From an uncultured Bacteroidales bacterium (GTDB taxonomy: Bacteria > Bacteroidota > Bacteroidia > Bacteroidales > P3): a DNA stretch of 64,000 nt. The notes beneath the pieces were generated by a model. The model was not told the DNA's origin. It did no database searches and worked only from the letters and a program-made list of their open reading frames with translations. The position numbers and the translations under genes were made by a program. Shown piece after piece: positions 16,402-26,222 of the stretch (position 1 is its first letter; each line of letters opens with the position of its first letter). The DNA is taken from the NCBI GenBank assembly GCA_900316965.1, contig ONEY01000004.1, positions 1 to 64,000 on the forward strand. Direction: 5' to 3'.

Positions 16402-16887
16402 CTATTGTGGGTCGTAGATTGCCCTTACGGCACTCTCTATCTCTCCAATCGTGAATCCGTGCGACGAAAGATACGACGACAATTTGTTCCTTCGTTTCCT
16501 GATATCCTCATCCTTTAGAGTCCGAGATTTCGTTTCAGCTAGCGATTGCAGAATGACACTGTACTGCTCTTCGTCAATATTCGACAACGCCTTCTCTATA
16601 GTGGCATTGTCTATCCTCTTGCTCCTCAACTGATAGGCTATCTTCAACCTACCCCATTTCTGCAAGTGTAGCTTCGAGTCACAATAAATCCTACAATAAC
16701 GCTCCTCATCTATAAACGACTGATCTACCAAATACTCGGTGATTCGCTCTGTGAGCTCTCGATCGGCACCCCACGTCATCAGCTTGTCCCTCACCGCTGA
16801 ACGGCACTGCTCGTTGGCAGCGCAATATTGTTCGGCCTTGGTGATGTAGGCGCGTTCGCTTTCGGTGAAGTCAAAGTTATTCGACAT
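16402..16887 (-). CDS. recX: Regulatory protein RecX
   Basis: 161 residues from the ATG at 16887; the longer frame to 16956 adds 23 hydrophobic residues that are not part of the family and overlap the likely promoter. Motifs typical of RecX are present: repeated three-helix units with YLVDQSFIDEERY, KWGRLKIAYQLRSKRI and a late KLSSYLSSHGF. RecX binds RecA filaments and limits their activity. recA is not in the window. Confidence 0.85.
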   Translation of the reverse strand: MSNNFDFTESERAYITKAEQYCAANEQCRSAVRDKLMTWGADRELTERITEYLVDQSFIDEERYCRIYCDSKLHLQKWGRLKIAYQLRSKRIDNATIEKALSNIDEEQYSVILQSLAETKSRTLKDEDIRKRRNKLSSYLSSHGFTIGEIESAVRAIYDPQ

Positions 16888-16945
16888 GACTAATTTAATT
16901 AATACTGTGTTTGTTAGATAAAATATCCATTTATTTTTCAAAAGG

Positions 16946-16953
16946 CAAAAATA
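16946..16953 (-). promoter_or_regulatory. Promoter -7 element for recX
   Basis: Minus-strand TATTTTTG matches the Bacteroidetes TAnnTTTG element, about 60 nt upstream of the recX start. No clear TTTG -33 element at the ideal distance. Confidence 0.5.
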
Positions 16954-17045
16954 CAAAAAAAATTTATTTGCGACATCTCTATTCTCATCTATACCCCTTT
17001 TTTAACATATTTCTTTATCTTTAATTACTGCATAAATGAAAAAAA

Positions 17046-17077
17046 TTTTGTCAATCCACTGTAATTATGTATCTTTG
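17046..17077 (+). promoter_or_regulatory. Promoter of the glgA-DUF4270-YwqK-maf group
   Basis: TTTTG at 17046-17050 and TATCTTTG at 17070-17077 are separated by 19 nt, an ideal match to the Bacteroidetes primary-sigma promoter. Transcription would begin about 20 nt before the glgA ATG at 17104. Confidence 0.8.
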
Positions 17078-17103
17078 CATTTTAGTTTTAGAATATTCTT
17101 ACC

Positions 17104-17928
17104 ATGGGAAAAGGAAAAATACTATTTGTCAATCAGGAAATTATGCCCTTCCTGCCCGAAAGCGAAAACTCCTATATCGGTCGCTATCTACCTGCCTACG
17201 CTCAAGAAAAAGGACGCGAAATTAGAGTTTTCATGCCTCGTTTCAGCAATGTCAACGAACGCAAAAACCAACTCCATGAGGTCATCCGCCTCTCGGGCAT
17301 GAACCTTATCGTCAACAACGCCGACCACCAGCTCATCATCAAGGTCGGCTCTATCCCCTCGGCACGCATGCAGGTCTACTTCATCGACAACGAGGAATAT
17401 TTCACCAACCACAAAGGCTTCTTCGACGAAAATGGTAAATTCTATACCGACAACGACGAGCGAATCCTCTTCTTCGGACGCGGCACCCTCGAAGCCGTGA
17501 GAAAACTGGCTTGGCAACCTCACCTCATCCATTTCACCGGCTGGTTCTCTTGCATGATCCCCTTCTACCTGCGCCGCATCAACAAGGAAAACGCCTTCTT
17601 CTCCGGCACCAAGACGGTTTTCTCCCTCACCAACGACGCCTTCGAAGGTAACTTCGGCCCCGATATGGAACGCAAGCTCAAAGCCGACGGCGCTACAGCC
17701 AAAGACCTCCGCATGCTCGAAAACCTCGACTACATGACCCTCACCAAGGCGGCTATCAGCTACGCCCACGGCATCGTGGTGGCTTCACCTAACGTCAACC
17801 CCGAACTCCTCGCCTTCGCCCGCGAAAACAAACGCAACATCGTCGAATACGAGCCCGACCGCACCCTCTTCTACGAACGCATCAACAAACTCTACGACTC
17901 TATCATCGGTAGCAACATCAATAACTAA
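17104..17928 (+). CDS. Short GT5-type glycogen/starch synthase
   Basis: 274 residues. It corresponds to the N-terminal GT5 domain only, as in the short glycogen/starch synthase proteins of Bacteroidota: KILFVNQEIMPFLPE start, RVFMPRF, then VYFIDNEEYF, HFTGWFSCMIPFYLR and a late ASPNVNPELL segment. The usual ADP-glucose-binding KxGGL motif after the first strand is absent (PESENSYIGRYLP stands there), and there is no second Rossmann domain, so catalysis alone is doubtful. Its adjacency to a DUF4270 gene is conserved in the phylum. First gene of a plus-strand group. Confidence 0.8.
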   Translation: MGKGKILFVNQEIMPFLPESENSYIGRYLPAYAQEKGREIRVFMPRFSNVNERKNQLHEVIRLSGMNLIVNNADHQLIIKVGSIPSARMQVYFIDNEEYFTNHKGFFDENGKFYTDNDERILFFGRGTLEAVRKLAWQPHLIHFTGWFSCMIPFYLRRINKENAFFSGTKTVFSLTNDAFEGNFGPDMERKLKADGATAKDLRMLENLDYMTLTKAAISYAHGIVVASPNVNPELLAFARENKRNIVEYEPDRTLFYERINKLYDSIIGSNINN

Positions 17929-17998
17929 TCTTCTCCAACCTCTCCCCTTTCTACCCATCCATTCAAAAACCTAACTCCTAAATCATCTTAAACCCCTA

Positions 17999-19279
17999 AT
18001 GAAATCGTTTTTTTATCTTCCGTCGTTGCTCCTGTGCGCTATCCTGGCCTTCTCGGCTTGCACTGAGAAAGAAACCAACCTCGGCGTGGACCTCCAAGAC
18101 CCCGCCACTCTCTTCGACGGCATATCCGCCACTGCATTCGGCTCGGCCTGCACCGTCTTCGACGACTCTCTTCTCACCTCAGGCCTCCGCTATGTTTTGG
18201 TGGGCTTCTATTCCAACCCTACATTCGGCTCCTCCGAAGCTGTCCTCTACACTCAGGTCTCTGTCAACAACGACAACGGCGTCGAATTCAACCAAAACTT
18301 CTCCATCGACTCTGTCGTCCTCTCTCTCGCTGTGTCCGAAATCTACCCAGCTTCCGACAACGCTAAGTCCTACCACGACCTGCATTTCGAAATCTATCAA
18401 CTCTCCGACCGTTTGCTCAAGGACTCCGCCTACTACGCCAACAGCTCCATCGACATCAACGGCACTGTCTTCTTCGACGACATCGTTCGTCTCCCTCAAA
18501 GCGACAGCATGGTGGTCAAACTGCCTCTCAACGACAACTTCAAGGCTTTCCTCCAAAACAAAAGCTACGCCACATCCGACGACTTCGTCAACGCTGTTAA
18601 AGGCCTCCGCATTCGCATCGTCAACGACGGCTCTCCTGTTATGGCTACCTTCAACATGGCCGCTACGGCAACAACTATGACCGCCTACTACACCTACAAC
18701 AACAACGGGGATATCATCAACGGATCTACCGATTTCGTCGTCGGACAAACATCGCCTCACTTCAACCAATACATCAACAACTACAACAATCAACTATCTA
18801 TCTTCAACTCTAACCACAACGACTCTTTGGACGGCAGCCTCCAGACTTTCCTCTGCCCTATGGGCGGCACCAACATCAAACTCAATTTCAACTCCTTCAT
18901 TCAACAATTCAAGCAGCAACACCCTCTGGCTATCATCCACTACGCCGAATTGCTCCTGCCTGTCGCCAACTCTTCCCCCGACGACAAACCTGCCACCATC
19001 GTCGCTCTTAAATGCTACCAAGACGGCTCTGTCGTCAACATCCCCGACTTCTATGACTCTCACAGCGGCTATGACGGCACCTACGACAAAAACACGGGCT
19101 GCTACCGCCTCCGCATCACTCAACACATGCAAAAACTGGTAAAGAGCGGCTTCGACCTCGGCACTCTCCTCGTCATCGAAGGCCGCCGCTCGTCGGCTCA
19201 ACATGCCATCATCAACGGCAGCGACTCTGCGGCCACCAACGGCAACCCTATTCGAATCCAATTTATTTATAGCGAATAA
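17999..19279 (+). CDS. DUF4270 family lipoprotein
   Basis: 426 residues. The lipoprotein signal ends in FSAC (cysteine at about residue 21), followed by TEKETNLGVDLQDP, which fits DUF4270. The body is a long beta-rich sequence with repeated aromatic/Asp patterns (for example VLSLAVSEIYPASD). Function unknown; DUF4270 lipoproteins are conserved beside glgA in Bacteroidota and are expected in the outer membrane. Codons are strongly biased to C/T-ending forms, giving spurious antisense frames. Confidence 0.8.
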   Translation: MKSFFYLPSLLLCAILAFSACTEKETNLGVDLQDPATLFDGISATAFGSACTVFDDSLLTSGLRYVLVGFYSNPTFGSSEAVLYTQVSVNNDNGVEFNQNFSIDSVVLSLAVSEIYPASDNAKSYHDLHFEIYQLSDRLLKDSAYYANSSIDINGTVFFDDIVRLPQSDSMVVKLPLNDNFKAFLQNKSYATSDDFVNAVKGLRIRIVNDGSPVMATFNMAATATTMTAYYTYNNNGDIINGSTDFVVGQTSPHFNQYINNYNNQLSIFNSNHNDSLDGSLQTFLCPMGGTNIKLNFNSFIQQFKQQHPLAIIHYAELLLPVANSSPDDKPATIVALKCYQDGSVVNIPDFYDSHSGYDGTYDKNTGCYRLRITQHMQKLVKSGFDLGTLLVIEGRRSSAQHAIINGSDSAATNGNPIRIQFIYSE

Positions 19280-19283
19280 CACA

Positions 19284-20513
19284 ATGAAATCTTCTCTCAT
19301 ATCCATCTCCCTGCCTTCTCTTCTTCGCGTCTGCGGCCTGGCCATCTCCCTGCTGGCTCTGGCTCCCGTCTCCGCCCAAATTCAATACCACAAATACTAT
19401 GACGGCCAACCTCGCCAAATGGCGGTGGAGGGCATGATGAGCGACGACAGTGTCCGCTATGGCCTATGGACTTGGTGGCACCACAACGGCAAGGTCTTCC
19501 AACAGGGCTCCTACGACAACAACGGCAACAAAACCGGCACTTGGCAGCAGTTCTATGAGGATGGCGCTAAACGCGCTGAGGAATGCCACTCTAACGGCAC
19601 CTCTCGCATGTGGTACCACGACGGCACCCTCGAAAGTGAGGTGACTGTCGTCAACGGCCTCAAACATGGCCTCTATAAATCTTGGTACCCCAACGGCCAA
19701 CTCAAGGAGGAGATCCCTTTTGTCAATGGAGTGAAACAGGGCAAATCGTCCGAATGGCACGACAACGGCAAAAAGAAATTTGAGGGCACCTACCGCGACA
19801 ACGAACTTAACGGTCCCGCCACATGGTGGACCAACTTGGGCAAACTGGATATGCGTGGCTCCCTCGACGCCGGCGAACAACAGGGCGAATGGCTCTTCTA
19901 CTGGCGCACCAACGGCAATCTCGGCATCCGCGGCAACTACTCTCATGGCGTGGAATCTGGCGTATGGACCTACTACTACGAAACAGGCGAAAAATGGCGC
20001 GAGGGCTCTTACTCTAATGGCGACAAAACGGGCAAATGGACCACTTGGTACGAGTCGGGACGCAAACTCCACGAGGGCAACTATGTCAACGGTAAGGAGG
20101 AGGGCGTCTGGACCGCTTGGTATGAGGATGGCAGCATCGACTACACCGGCTCTTTCCGCCAAGGCAAAAAGGACGGCGAATGGAAGGCTTTCTACGACGA
20201 CGGCCGCCCTCGCTACATTATGCACTTCTCTGCTGACGAAAAAGACGGCGAAGAAATCCGCTACTTCCCTAACGGCAAAATAGAATCTCGCTCTAACTAC
20301 AAAAACGGTGCCTGGCACGGTCGCTATGAACGCTACAACAGCGCTGGCAAACCCGAGGAACAAGGCTCTTTTGTCAACGGCGAGAAGGATGGCCGATGGG
20401 TACTATACGACGCCACCGGCAAAGTGGCTATGGAAATGACCTTCAAGGCCGGCAAACAGACTTCTTCTGCCGACAAAAAACCTTCTGGCCATGGCCGTAC
20501 TGGCGATTTCTAG
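19284..20513 (+). CDS. Secreted YwqK/MORN-repeat protein
   Basis: 409 residues starting at 19284, only 4 nt after the DUF4270 stop; the frame extends upstream into that gene, but the ATG at 19284 begins a signal peptide (about 1-31, ending VSA-Q). About twelve repeats of the pattern GxWxxYYxxGxxxxEGxYxxGxxxG follow, as in the YwqK/toxin-antitoxin-type MORN repeat family. Such repeats form elongated beta structures; a specific role is unknown. Tight spacing implies cotranscription with glgA and DUF4270. Confidence 0.8.
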   Translation: MKSSLISISLPSLLRVCGLAISLLALAPVSAQIQYHKYYDGQPRQMAVEGMMSDDSVRYGLWTWWHHNGKVFQQGSYDNNGNKTGTWQQFYEDGAKRAEECHSNGTSRMWYHDGTLESEVTVVNGLKHGLYKSWYPNGQLKEEIPFVNGVKQGKSSEWHDNGKKKFEGTYRDNELNGPATWWTNLGKLDMRGSLDAGEQQGEWLFYWRTNGNLGIRGNYSHGVESGVWTYYYETGEKWREGSYSNGDKTGKWTTWYESGRKLHEGNYVNGKEEGVWTAWYEDGSIDYTGSFRQGKKDGEWKAFYDDGRPRYIMHFSADEKDGEEIRYFPNGKIESRSNYKNGAWHGRYERYNSAGKPEEQGSFVNGEKDGRWVLYDATGKVAMEMTFKAGKQTSSADKKPSGHGRTGDF

Positions 20514-20531
20514 TGCTCTTTCTTCTTTACC

Positions 20532-21095
20532 ATGAAACTTCTCCTTGCCTCTAAATCCCCTCGCCGTCGCGACTTGCTCTCTCGCCTTGGCTTCCCTCTC
20601 TCTTTTGTCGACCTCGATGTCGACGAGGTTGTCCCTCCTGGCACTCCTGTCGACCTTATCCCCGCCGGCTTGGCTCTCCTCAAAGCTAAAGCGTTCTCCA
20701 AACCTCTCGCCAATGACGAAATATTGGTCACCGCCGACACCATCGTGGCTCATCGCGGCGACATGATTGGCAAACCTCACAGCCGCGAAGAGGCTATCCA
20801 AATGCTTCAAAGTCTCTCGGGCGACCGTCACACGGTATTCACCGGCGTTTGCCTTAAAAGCGCCAAACGACAATGTGTGTTTACCGAAAAAACCTACGTA
20901 TGGTTCCGCCATCTCAGTCTCAAGGACATCATCTCTTATGTCGATAGCGGCTCTTGCATGGACAAAGCCGGCGCCTACGGCATCCAGGAATGGATCGGCT
21001 TGATCGGGGTGGAACGTATCGAGGGCTGCTTCTACAACGTTATGGGGCTTCCGGTATCGCGCCTCTACCAGGAATTGTGCAAAGGCGGATGGTAA
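20532..21095 (+). CDS. maf: Maf family nucleotide pyrophosphatase
   Basis: 187 residues. N-terminal LASKSPRRRDLL is the Maf phosphate-binding signature; D69 in TADTIV and the GKP motif (81-83) complete the active site, and DRHTVFTGV and GAYGIQEW match the family. Maf proteins hydrolyse non-canonical or standard nucleoside triphosphates (dTTP/UTP or m7GTP types) to the monophosphate. Follows the YwqK gene by 18 nt and converges with recQ. Confidence 0.88.
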   Translation: MKLLLASKSPRRRDLLSRLGFPLSFVDLDVDEVVPPGTPVDLIPAGLALLKAKAFSKPLANDEILVTADTIVAHRGDMIGKPHSREEAIQMLQSLSGDRHTVFTGVCLKSAKRQCVFTEKTYVWFRHLSLKDIISYVDSGSCMDKAGAYGIQEWIGLIGVERIEGCFYNVMGLPVSRLYQELCKGGW

Positions 21096-21112
21096 ACAAT
21101 CTGCTTCCTCTG

Positions 21113-23014
21113 CTATTTCTCTGACTTCAGCATAAGATTAAAATCTTCATCCATTCTCAGCTTCCCTTTGTCCAACAGCGCGCGCACCGCCGCTGTCAAC
21201 TGCTTTGGCTCTACTCCTTCCATCTTTGCGGCTAGCTGCTTGATATTAGCTCGGCCTTCTTTCATTGTCTCCTCTATTCTCGCCTCTACACTCTTCATTG
21301 TGGCCATGGTCTTTGTCAAACAGTAATCACAACGTCCGCAATTCATCGCATCCTTCTCTCCAAAATAGTCTAGCAACCACACACTCCTGCATCTCTTGTC
21401 GTTGGTGGCATAATCTATCATCGACTCTCGCCTAACCACGGCCAACTCTTTGAGCCTTTTGTAATTCTCCTCTCTTAGGTCGATGTCTTTCACATCTATG
21501 CGTGGTGTGCAGAATACTATCTGGGGCTTGAGCATCTTGGGTTGGTATGTGATTATCTCCAAACGATTCAACCCACTAAGTATGTTGGCGACTTTGGTCG
21601 CATCCATACCGCATCGCTTGGCAATAACTGCTTCGCTTATGGGTGTGAAATCGGTGAAGAGACCACCATACAGGCGCAGCATGGACTCCAACATATCTCC
21701 TATGGTGCGGTCCGACATCTGAACGCGGTACAATTCATCCTTGTCGACATTGATGTATACTTTCGACATCAACTCGCTCTGCTCTGGCATCGACACCAAT
21801 CCTTCTCTCTCCAAAAAGGTCAACGATCGATAAAACGTATACATATCTAGCCCGTAGGTATTGCATATCTCTTCGATATTGAACGGGAATCGACTCCCCT
21901 CTCCTGCTCCCACTGGCAGCTGGTAATAATTACACAACGCTCTGTAGCTGTTCTTTATAATTGCCAGCGTCGGAAAGTCGCGCTCTACATCTTTCCTTAG
22001 TTTTATGCAGTCGCCGTCACTGTAAATCAACACTGCATAGGCTTTTTGTCCATCTCGGCCGGCGCGCCCCGCCTCCTGGAAATATGCCTCCGGCGATTCG
22101 GGCAGATCCAAATGCACTACATATCTGACATCGGGCTTGTCTATCCCCATCCCAAACGCGTTGGTGGCTACCATTACTCCCTTCGTCGATGTCATCCAGT
22201 CTTGCTGACTCTGTATTCGCTCTTTTACCGGTATTCCTGCATGGTATGCTGCTGCCGCAATGTCGTTCTCATTGAGCATTCGACTTATCTCCTGCGTGCG
22301 TCTACGGTTCCTTACATACACTATTCCACTGCCGCCCACATTGCGTATTATTCTAAGCAGCGTACCCTCCTTGTCGTCGCTATGGCGCACGGTATACACT
22401 ATATTTGGCCTGGCAAAACTGTTCTGGAACACCTGCCCTTCTCTGAATGCTAACTTGCTTCTTATGTCTTCTACCACTTCGGGCGTCGCCGTCGCTGTAA
22501 GGGCTATTACGGGCACTTCAGGGTGGTATTGCCTTACCTTTGCTATCTCTAGATATGGAGGCCTGAAATCATATCCCCACTGCGATATGCAATGGGCTTC
22601 GTCTACGGCAATGAGACTCACCTTCATCTGTCTGAAATGATCCAGAAAGGTTCGGTTCTGAAGCCGCTCTGGCGATACATACAGCAGCTTTATATTACCG
22701 AACACACTGTTGTTGAGCACCACATCTACCTGATGTTTGCTCATTGCCGATGTTATGTATGCTGCCTTGATATGTTTTTCGCTCAACATCCTCACCTGGT
22801 CGGCCATCAACGCTATCAGCGGCGATATGACTACTGTAATGCCTTCGTTAATAATGGCAGGCACCTGGTAGCAAAGTGATTTCCCTCCTCCTGTAGGCAA
22901 TAGGGCCAATGTGTCGTGCCCTTTCATAACCGACTCTATTATCTCTCGCTGCAAAGGCCTGAATTTATCGTAATGCCAATATTTATGAAGTGCTTCTTCC
23001 GGAGTCATTGTCAA
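21113..23014 (-). CDS. recQ: ATP-dependent DNA helicase RecQ
   Basis: 633 residues. Q-motif region FRPLQREII near the start, Walker A TGGGKS (41-46), DEAH (138-141), helicase motifs SPLIALM, TATATPEV, YHAGIP and QEAGRAGRDG, then a zinc-binding RQC part with CRSVWLLDYFG and CGRCDYC. It unwinds DNA 3' to 5' in recombination and replication repair. A short C-terminal tail follows; a full HRDC domain is not evident. Converges with maf (17-nt gap). Confidence 0.92.
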   Translation of the reverse strand: MTMTPEEALHKYWHYDKFRPLQREIIESVMKGHDTLALLPTGGGKSLCYQVPAIINEGITVVISPLIALMADQVRMLSEKHIKAAYITSAMSKHQVDVVLNNSVFGNIKLLYVSPERLQNRTFLDHFRQMKVSLIAVDEAHCISQWGYDFRPPYLEIAKVRQYHPEVPVIALTATATPEVVEDIRSKLAFREGQVFQNSFARPNIVYTVRHSDDKEGTLLRIIRNVGGSGIVYVRNRRRTQEISRMLNENDIAAAAYHAGIPVKERIQSQQDWMTSTKGVMVATNAFGMGIDKPDVRYVVHLDLPESPEAYFQEAGRAGRDGQKAYAVLIYSDGDCIKLRKDVERDFPTLAIIKNSYRALCNYYQLPVGAGEGSRFPFNIEEICNTYGLDMYTFYRSLTFLEREGLVSMPEQSELMSKVYINVDKDELYRVQMSDRTIGDMLESMLRLYGGLFTDFTPISEAVIAKRCGMDATKVANILSGLNRLEIITYQPKMLKPQIVFCTPRIDVKDIDLREENYKRLKELAVVRRESMIDYATNDKRCRSVWLLDYFGEKDAMNCGRCDYCLTKTMATMKSVEARIEETMKEGRANIKQLAAKMEGVEPKQLTAAVRALLDKGKLRMDEDFNLMLKSEK

Positions 23015-23061
23015 TACAAAATTATATTATGGATTCAACATCGAAGTGCGACATGATTGTG

Positions 23062-23069
23062 CAAAGATA
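23062..23069 (-). promoter_or_regulatory. Promoter -7 element for recQ
   Basis: Minus-strand TATCTTTG, a perfect TAnnTTTG match, about 48 nt upstream of the recQ start. Confidence 0.6.
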
Positions 23070-23152
23070 GTAAGAATTTTTGTTTGGGAGAGAAAAAAAT
23101 CAAAAGTTTTCTTGGACTGAGGTTTTGTTCCGTTCTCCCGTCTTATTTAAGC

Positions 23153-23188
23153 AAAAATGGCAAGCTCAATCAAAGAGCCTGCCATTTT
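23153..23188 (-). terminator. Terminator of the T9SS type B gene at 23231
   Basis: AAAATGGCAAGCTC (23154-23167) pairs with GAGCCTGCCATTTT (23175-23188) with one mismatch; on the minus strand it ends in TTTTTG. It lies between the stop of the 23231-26014 gene and recQ. Confidence 0.75.
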
Positions 23189-23230
23189 ATTTGAATTAAT
23201 TCCTAATGTTTTACTAGGCCACTCTATTCG

Positions 23231-26014
23231 TTACCTAATCAGAGTCACTGTGCCTTTCTGCGAAAGCACCCTGCGCTCTCCGCTTCGACGATAAGTGGTG
23301 ATGTAGACGTATGTGCCTTCTTTGCAGTCTTTTCCTTTGTATTTTCCATCCCATCCTTTCTCAATATTGTTGGACGAGAATATCAATATTCCTTCTCTGT
23401 CGTAAACATAGAGCTGATAGTCGTCAAGTAGGTTGGCGGTGTAAGGTTTAAAGATATTGTTGGTTTCCAATCTTGGTGTGAAAGCGTTGGGGAACCATAC
23501 CGCGAAGATGCCTACCGGCACATAGAATGATGTATCGCGCGAGCAGCCCAGGGGATTGGAGGAAACCAACGACACTAGTATCGAATCCTGGCTGAGGTCG
23601 GTGAAGGTGAACACTACTGTGCGTGTCGACGAGGTGTTGCCGTTGCCGAAATTCCACAGCGAGGCTGACGAATTCTCCGACAGGTCTGAGAACTGCACCG
23701 ACGGATTCTCCGAGTCGATATAATCGGGTGTCAAGCTTACGTGGAGTATGGGATATGGATACACTGTGATTTTCTGCGTCAACGCTGTAGCTCCACAGCC
23801 GTTGGTTCCGTGTCCTATAACGCTATACACTGTGGTTTCTTTGGGTGAGACTTTTATTTCTGACTCTGTGCTTTGTCCATTGAGGTCTGGGTCAGGAGGA
23901 TTAGAACTCCACTCAAAGTAGGCGGCCTTTCCTGCTGTTAGCGTAACTGTGTCGCCTGTACAGATACGGGCTTTGTCGGTCTGCAGGTCGGGCTTTACAA
24001 GATATAGGTTGATGCTGTCCCATGTTACGCATCCCAGAGGACTGGTAACTTTTACGAAATAGGTGCGGTCCTGTGTTATCGTTGTCGCCAAATGGCTAGT
24101 ATTTTCTACCGCCGGCGATGTGCCGCCCATAACGTAATACCAGTCGAAATCGCAGTTTTCTACTGTGCTGTTGACCTGAACGTCGGAATGGTCTCCGTTG
24201 CAGACAATGGTGTCGCCAAGTACAGTAAGTTCAGGATATTTGCCTACATTGATACGAAATGTGGTGTCGGAATAGCAATAGACATGTTCGGTGATTCCGT
24301 CTCCTGTGGTGTCGGCAACATAGAATTGCGACCCTCGTGTCAGCAACGTGATGTCAGTAATGGTGTCGAACGAAAAGCGTATTGCCTGCGTGGGCGAATT
24401 GAAGGTGGAGTCTCCCACCGTCCAGCGGTGATAGCCGGAGCCTGTGGTGATGTCTGATATGATAATGGTATCTCCCTCACATATATCGTTCCGACTAATG
24501 TTTACTCGTGGCACAGGGTTCTTGATGGTTCGTATAGCTACGGTCTTCTCGTTCCAACAGTTGGCTCCGACAGTGCGGGTGCGCACCTTGACGCTGTAGT
24601 TGCCCCCTGTGGGATAAGTGTGGCTAGCGTGTCCGCCTATAACACTGTCCACCAAACTTGCCGTCGTAGGATTGGGTGTGCTGTAGAAATACCATCGTGT
24701 GAGTGAGGTGTCGACAAGCTGGGTGTCGTTGTTGTGGAACGGAGTGTAGCTGAGATCGCGAAGAGTGATGTTGGCGTTGCAGCCCAATACGCTGTCGACA
24801 ACCAAAGCGGGCTTGGTGTTGCCCACGGTGACGGGCAGATAGGTGACAACAGGATAGCTCTCATTCATCTGTGTTGTCATCTTGCAGCGGAAGGTATTCT
24901 GTGTCAATGTGTCGCCATCGGAGCGTCTGACGAAGTTGCTGACCACGGTGTTCAAAATTGAGTCGGTCTGATTCTCAATAAGCTCATAGTTGGCTGCATT
25001 GTTGACCTCGTCACCCGTTAGGGGTCCGTTCTTGCTGCGGTACCATGCGTATGATATTGCTCCCTTAGGCGCGGCTATGCGAGCCACACTCTCTGACTCT
25101 CCTGCCGCACATCCGTTGGCGGTAAGCTCCATGGGCTGGCACTCGCCGGCAATATAACAAAGTGCATAGTGCTGGCTCTGGGAACAGTCGCCTGCAGCGA
25201 TTTTGATTCTTACTGTCTGGTATTGCAACTTGCTAAGGTTGACGATAACCTTTTGCCAAGGCAGGTAGACATTGCAGCTATAGCTGGCTCCTGTATGAGT
25301 TCCGGTAGAAGCTACATAGAATGGATCCACATTGGTATTTGATCCCGCAGGGGTAGGACGTATGTAACACAGAGTGTCTCCACTTGCCAGAACCCAGTTG
25401 TTGCCAACTCTTTTCTCTACTGTAATGGCAAACTCGGGGTTTTGGCTGGAGCTATGCTGTCCATTCTGCAGCGATAGGGCATACCATATCGTCAAAAGTG
25501 CATTCTTCGGATTTACAGTCATCTCATAGGTAAGCATCTCGAATAGATGATTGCCACAATAATTACCCAACCTAATTGAGGTATGGAATGATGTGTCGGG
25601 AGGCAGATAAGACAAACGGTTCTGTGTCTCGTTATCATTTCCTGGTCCCTTGATAACAAACCTCTTCTGATAGTCAGGTTGATTATCAATATTTTTCGAC
25701 AACGAAGGCGTGCTACTTACTTGATAGTCGCACGTGCTTCCTCCAACTACGGTCTCCAAGTCGCTAGCTTGCACCGCTGTAAGCGTGGTTCCTGGAATTA
25801 GTCCAGGCGCCGTACATGTGCTTTCTACACTTCCTTTCTCTCCGGTATAGCCTTTCCATGATGTTTGTCCAGCACCACCGGTAACAACGAAGTTGGACGG
25901 ATTTTTCAATCCTATACAGTTGGGGTTCTGTGTATAGTTAGGCCTTTGCGCCTGCATCACCCCTAGCGTGCATAGGGAAAATACTAATAAAAGAAAATAA
26001 CGTTTCATATTCAA
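23231..26014 (-). CDS. T9SS type B sorting domain protein, intact paralogue
   Basis: 927 residues, signal peptide about 1-22 (ends MQAQ). The N-terminal third is unrecognised; residues about 300-820 hold several Ig/PKD-like beta domains. The final 90 residues form a type B (gliding-motility-type) sorting domain: VWFPNAFTP, FKPYTANLLDDYQLYVYDREG, GWDGKYKGKDCKEGTYVY and an ending KGTVTLIR. Such proteins are large surface adhesin-like cargo. It lies downstream of a second, highly similar copy at 26326-28986; the sequences from about residue 290 on are almost the same. Promoter -7 element at 26085. Confidence 0.85.
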   Translation of the reverse strand: MNMKRYFLLLVFSLCTLGVMQAQRPNYTQNPNCIGLKNPSNFVVTGGAGQTSWKGYTGEKGSVESTCTAPGLIPGTTLTAVQASDLETVVGGSTCDYQVSSTPSLSKNIDNQPDYQKRFVIKGPGNDNETQNRLSYLPPDTSFHTSIRLGNYCGNHLFEMLTYEMTVNPKNALLTIWYALSLQNGQHSSSQNPEFAITVEKRVGNNWVLASGDTLCYIRPTPAGSNTNVDPFYVASTGTHTGASYSCNVYLPWQKVIVNLSKLQYQTVRIKIAAGDCSQSQHYALCYIAGECQPMELTANGCAAGESESVARIAAPKGAISYAWYRSKNGPLTGDEVNNAANYELIENQTDSILNTVVSNFVRRSDGDTLTQNTFRCKMTTQMNESYPVVTYLPVTVGNTKPALVVDSVLGCNANITLRDLSYTPFHNNDTQLVDTSLTRWYFYSTPNPTTASLVDSVIGGHASHTYPTGGNYSVKVRTRTVGANCWNEKTVAIRTIKNPVPRVNISRNDICEGDTIIISDITTGSGYHRWTVGDSTFNSPTQAIRFSFDTITDITLLTRGSQFYVADTTGDGITEHVYCYSDTTFRINVGKYPELTVLGDTIVCNGDHSDVQVNSTVENCDFDWYYVMGGTSPAVENTSHLATTITQDRTYFVKVTSPLGCVTWDSINLYLVKPDLQTDKARICTGDTVTLTAGKAAYFEWSSNPPDPDLNGQSTESEIKVSPKETTVYSVIGHGTNGCGATALTQKITVYPYPILHVSLTPDYIDSENPSVQFSDLSENSSASLWNFGNGNTSSTRTVVFTFTDLSQDSILVSLVSSNPLGCSRDTSFYVPVGIFAVWFPNAFTPRLETNNIFKPYTANLLDDYQLYVYDREGILIFSSNNIEKGWDGKYKGKDCKEGTYVYITTYRRSGERRVLSQKGTVTLIR

Positions 26015-26084
26015 TATAAGTTTTAAGTTACTTAAAAATACTTTTTTGCTTTAAAATATATTTTCGTTGACATTTATATAGACG

Positions 26085-26092
26085 CAAAAATA
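26085..26092 (-). promoter_or_regulatory. Promoter -7 element for the intact T9SS type B gene
   Basis: Minus-strand TATTTTTG, flanked by a segment (about 26077-26125) that recurs upstream of the second copy at about 29187-29237, including the words GACGCAAAAA and TTTTGCTGCATT read on the plus strand. Confidence 0.55.
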
Positions 26093-26186
26093 GTCATTTT
26101 GCTGCATTAAAAAACGATTTTTTTCAAGTTTTTTTTAATAAACAAACAGAAAAAACTCCAAATCAACAATATACACAATAAAAAAA

Positions 26187-26222
26187 AAGAAAAGCAGACC
26201 GATAATTCAGCCTGCTTTTCTT
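26187..26222 (-). terminator. Terminator of the second T9SS type B copy
   Basis: AAGAAAAGCAG (26187-26197) pairs with CTGCTTTTCTT (26212-26222), followed on the minus strand by a run of Ts. It lies 104 nt past the stop at 26326. Confidence 0.75.

Noticed and set aside
19464..20363. 299-codon minus-strand ORF over the YwqK gene
   Set aside because: Antisense shadow of a repeat-rich gene with biased codons.
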